Shown: positions 7,397 to 7,659 of the stretch, piece after piece
How the letters are laid out: each line of letters starts with the position of its first letter
How positions within the stretch are numbered: position 1 is the stretch's first letter
Source of the DNA: Flavobacteriales bacterium
GTDB taxonomy: Bacteria; Bacteroidota; Bacteroidia; Flavobacteriales; Flavobacteriaceae
Reading direction: 5' to 3'
DNA: 7,659 nt
NCBI GenBank assembly: GCA_015494775.1
Contig: WGAP01000005.1
Location: 1-7,659, forward strand
Program-made: the position numbers and the translations under genes
Notes under the pieces: generated by a model
Seen by the model: only the letters and a program-made list of their open reading frames with translations
Database searches by the model: none
Told to the model about the DNA's origin: nothing

Positions 7397-7440
7397 GGTC
7401 GGGGCTTCGATACACCGCGGCTTCACCGCAGCACTCAGCC
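7397..7440 (-). repeat. Related repeat element, copy B in opposite orientation (GC-rich hairpin core)
   Basis: Read on the minus strand this stretch gives GGCTGAGTG, then a GC hairpin (GCGGT-GAA-GCCGC, 7428 to 7416, with one G-T pair), then GTATCGAAGCCCCGACC. It shares the GAGTG and GTATCGAA flanks of the neighbouring plus-strand element but carries a different hairpin between them. The two copies meet head to head at the palindrome GACCGGTC (7393-7400). Confidence 0.5.
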
Positions 7441-7551
7441 GCCGGCCTTCGGTGCATTCTGCCTTAGTTGGGATATCGGGCGCTATGGTTGTTCCGCTAT
7501 TGTAAACATGGTAGGCGGGTTGTAATGTCATTCGGTTATTCCGTTCCGCCC

Positions 7552-7579
7552 GTAGAGACGCGATGCATCGCGTCTCTAC
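7552..7579. repeat. Perfect 28-base palindrome with GTAGAGACG arms, copy 1
   Basis: GTAGAGACG (7552-7560), the core CGATGCATCG (7561-7570) and CGTCTCTAC (7571-7579) make one uninterrupted 14-base inverted repeat. The outer nine bases and the preceding CCC are shared with the second palindrome. A T-poor exit on both sides argues against a simple terminator. Palindromes with these arms are known to me as dispersed intergenic repeats; no copy number can be given here. Confidence 0.85.
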
Positions 7580-7616
7580 AACAATAAACATTGAAGGCGG
7601 TTTATTTTTTTTACCC

Positions 7617-7645
7617 GTAGAGACGCCCAATTTGGGCGTCTCTAC
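7617..7645. repeat. 29-base palindrome with GTAGAGACG arms, copy 2
   Basis: Arms 7617-7630 (GTAGAGACGCCCAA) and 7632-7645 are exact complements around a single central T. The outer arms equal those of copy 1 over GTAGAGACG/CGTCTCTAC, while the inner five bases of each arm differ (CCCAA against CGATG), and pairing is kept in both. A T8 tract (about 7603-7612) lies just to the left. Confidence 0.85.
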
Positions 7646-7659
7646 AAAACATATTAAAC

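Larger units (their letters stand above)
6945..7659. other. Gene-free repeat island upstream of the polysaccharide operon
   Basis: About 715 bases hold no convincing gene on either strand. The frames that stay open are short and compositionally odd (runs of Arg/Pro/Ala from the GC-rich part, SKLRTKNSK from the T-rich part, and frames that read straight through palindromes). The stretch divides into a promoter-proximal part (6945-7020), a GC-rich hairpin block (about 7030-7270), a T/A/G low-complexity repeat (7275-7310), a pair of inverted repeat elements (7351-7440), a plain middle (about 7441-7551) and two palindromes (7552-7645). The sharp change in base composition between blocks suggests assembly from several dispersed repeat families. 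Its left end carries the operon promoter candidate. Confidence 0.65.

Noticed and set aside
7334..7630. A 98-residue minus-strand frame
   Set aside because: It reads through the palindrome at 7552-7579 and both inverted elements, and has no start context or homology I recognise; it looks like repeat sequence left open by chance.
7276..7645. CRISPR array
   Set aside because: The repeats are palindromes and pairs of different families with irregular spacing and no set of equal-length spacers, and no cas gene is nearby.

Overview
The window looks like a chromosomal piece of a Bacteroidetes-type bacterium. The protein genes all lie on the minus strand, their start codons lack Shine-Dalgarno sequences, and two gene-upstream regions carry TAnnTTTG, the -7 element of Bacteroidetes promoters. 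The repeat-rich spacer, with TTTTGAGTTTTTAG-like runs and GTAGAGACG palindromes, also fits that group. The phylum is inferred; no marker gene is present.

Reading in the direction of transcription (right to left), about 6944 to 1763 is a tight four-gene surface-polysaccharide cluster: an O-antigen ligase/polymerase-family membrane protein, a GT4-fold glycosyltransferase, a WecA/WbpL-type polyprenyl-phosphate sugar-1-phosphate transferase, and a large membrane-anchored nucleotide-sugar 4,6-dehydratase (CapD/WbpM type). Consecutive genes overlap by 29, 22 and 20 bases, so they are almost certainly one transcript. Together they suggest this route: the dehydratase makes a 4-keto-6-deoxy nucleotide sugar, the transferase loads a first sugar phosphate on undecaprenyl phosphate, the glycosyltransferase extends it, and the ligase-family protein polymerises or attaches the product. 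No flippase, aminotransferase or acetyltransferase lies in the window, so the locus is either incomplete here or relies on genes elsewhere.

Downstream on the same strand, after a 104-base gap with its own candidate promoter, begins a restriction-modification gene (1658 to the left edge, cut off). It is easily missed because it has no stop codon inside the window. It joins an N-terminal nuclease-like D...EAK region to an N6-adenine methyltransferase core (RKGAFFTP, DCAAGTGN, NPPY), the plan of a type IIG enzyme. Its sequence is visibly richer in A and T than the sugar genes.

The last ~715 bases (6945 to 7659) hold no credible gene. They form a mosaic of inverted and direct repeats: GC-rich hairpins including one with perfect 13-base arms, a 13-base direct repeat, two oppositely oriented repeats that share flanks but carry different hairpins, and two near-perfect 28/29-base palindromes with common outer arms and different cores. 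This repeat island is the least explained part of the window. I see no wholly new protein system.
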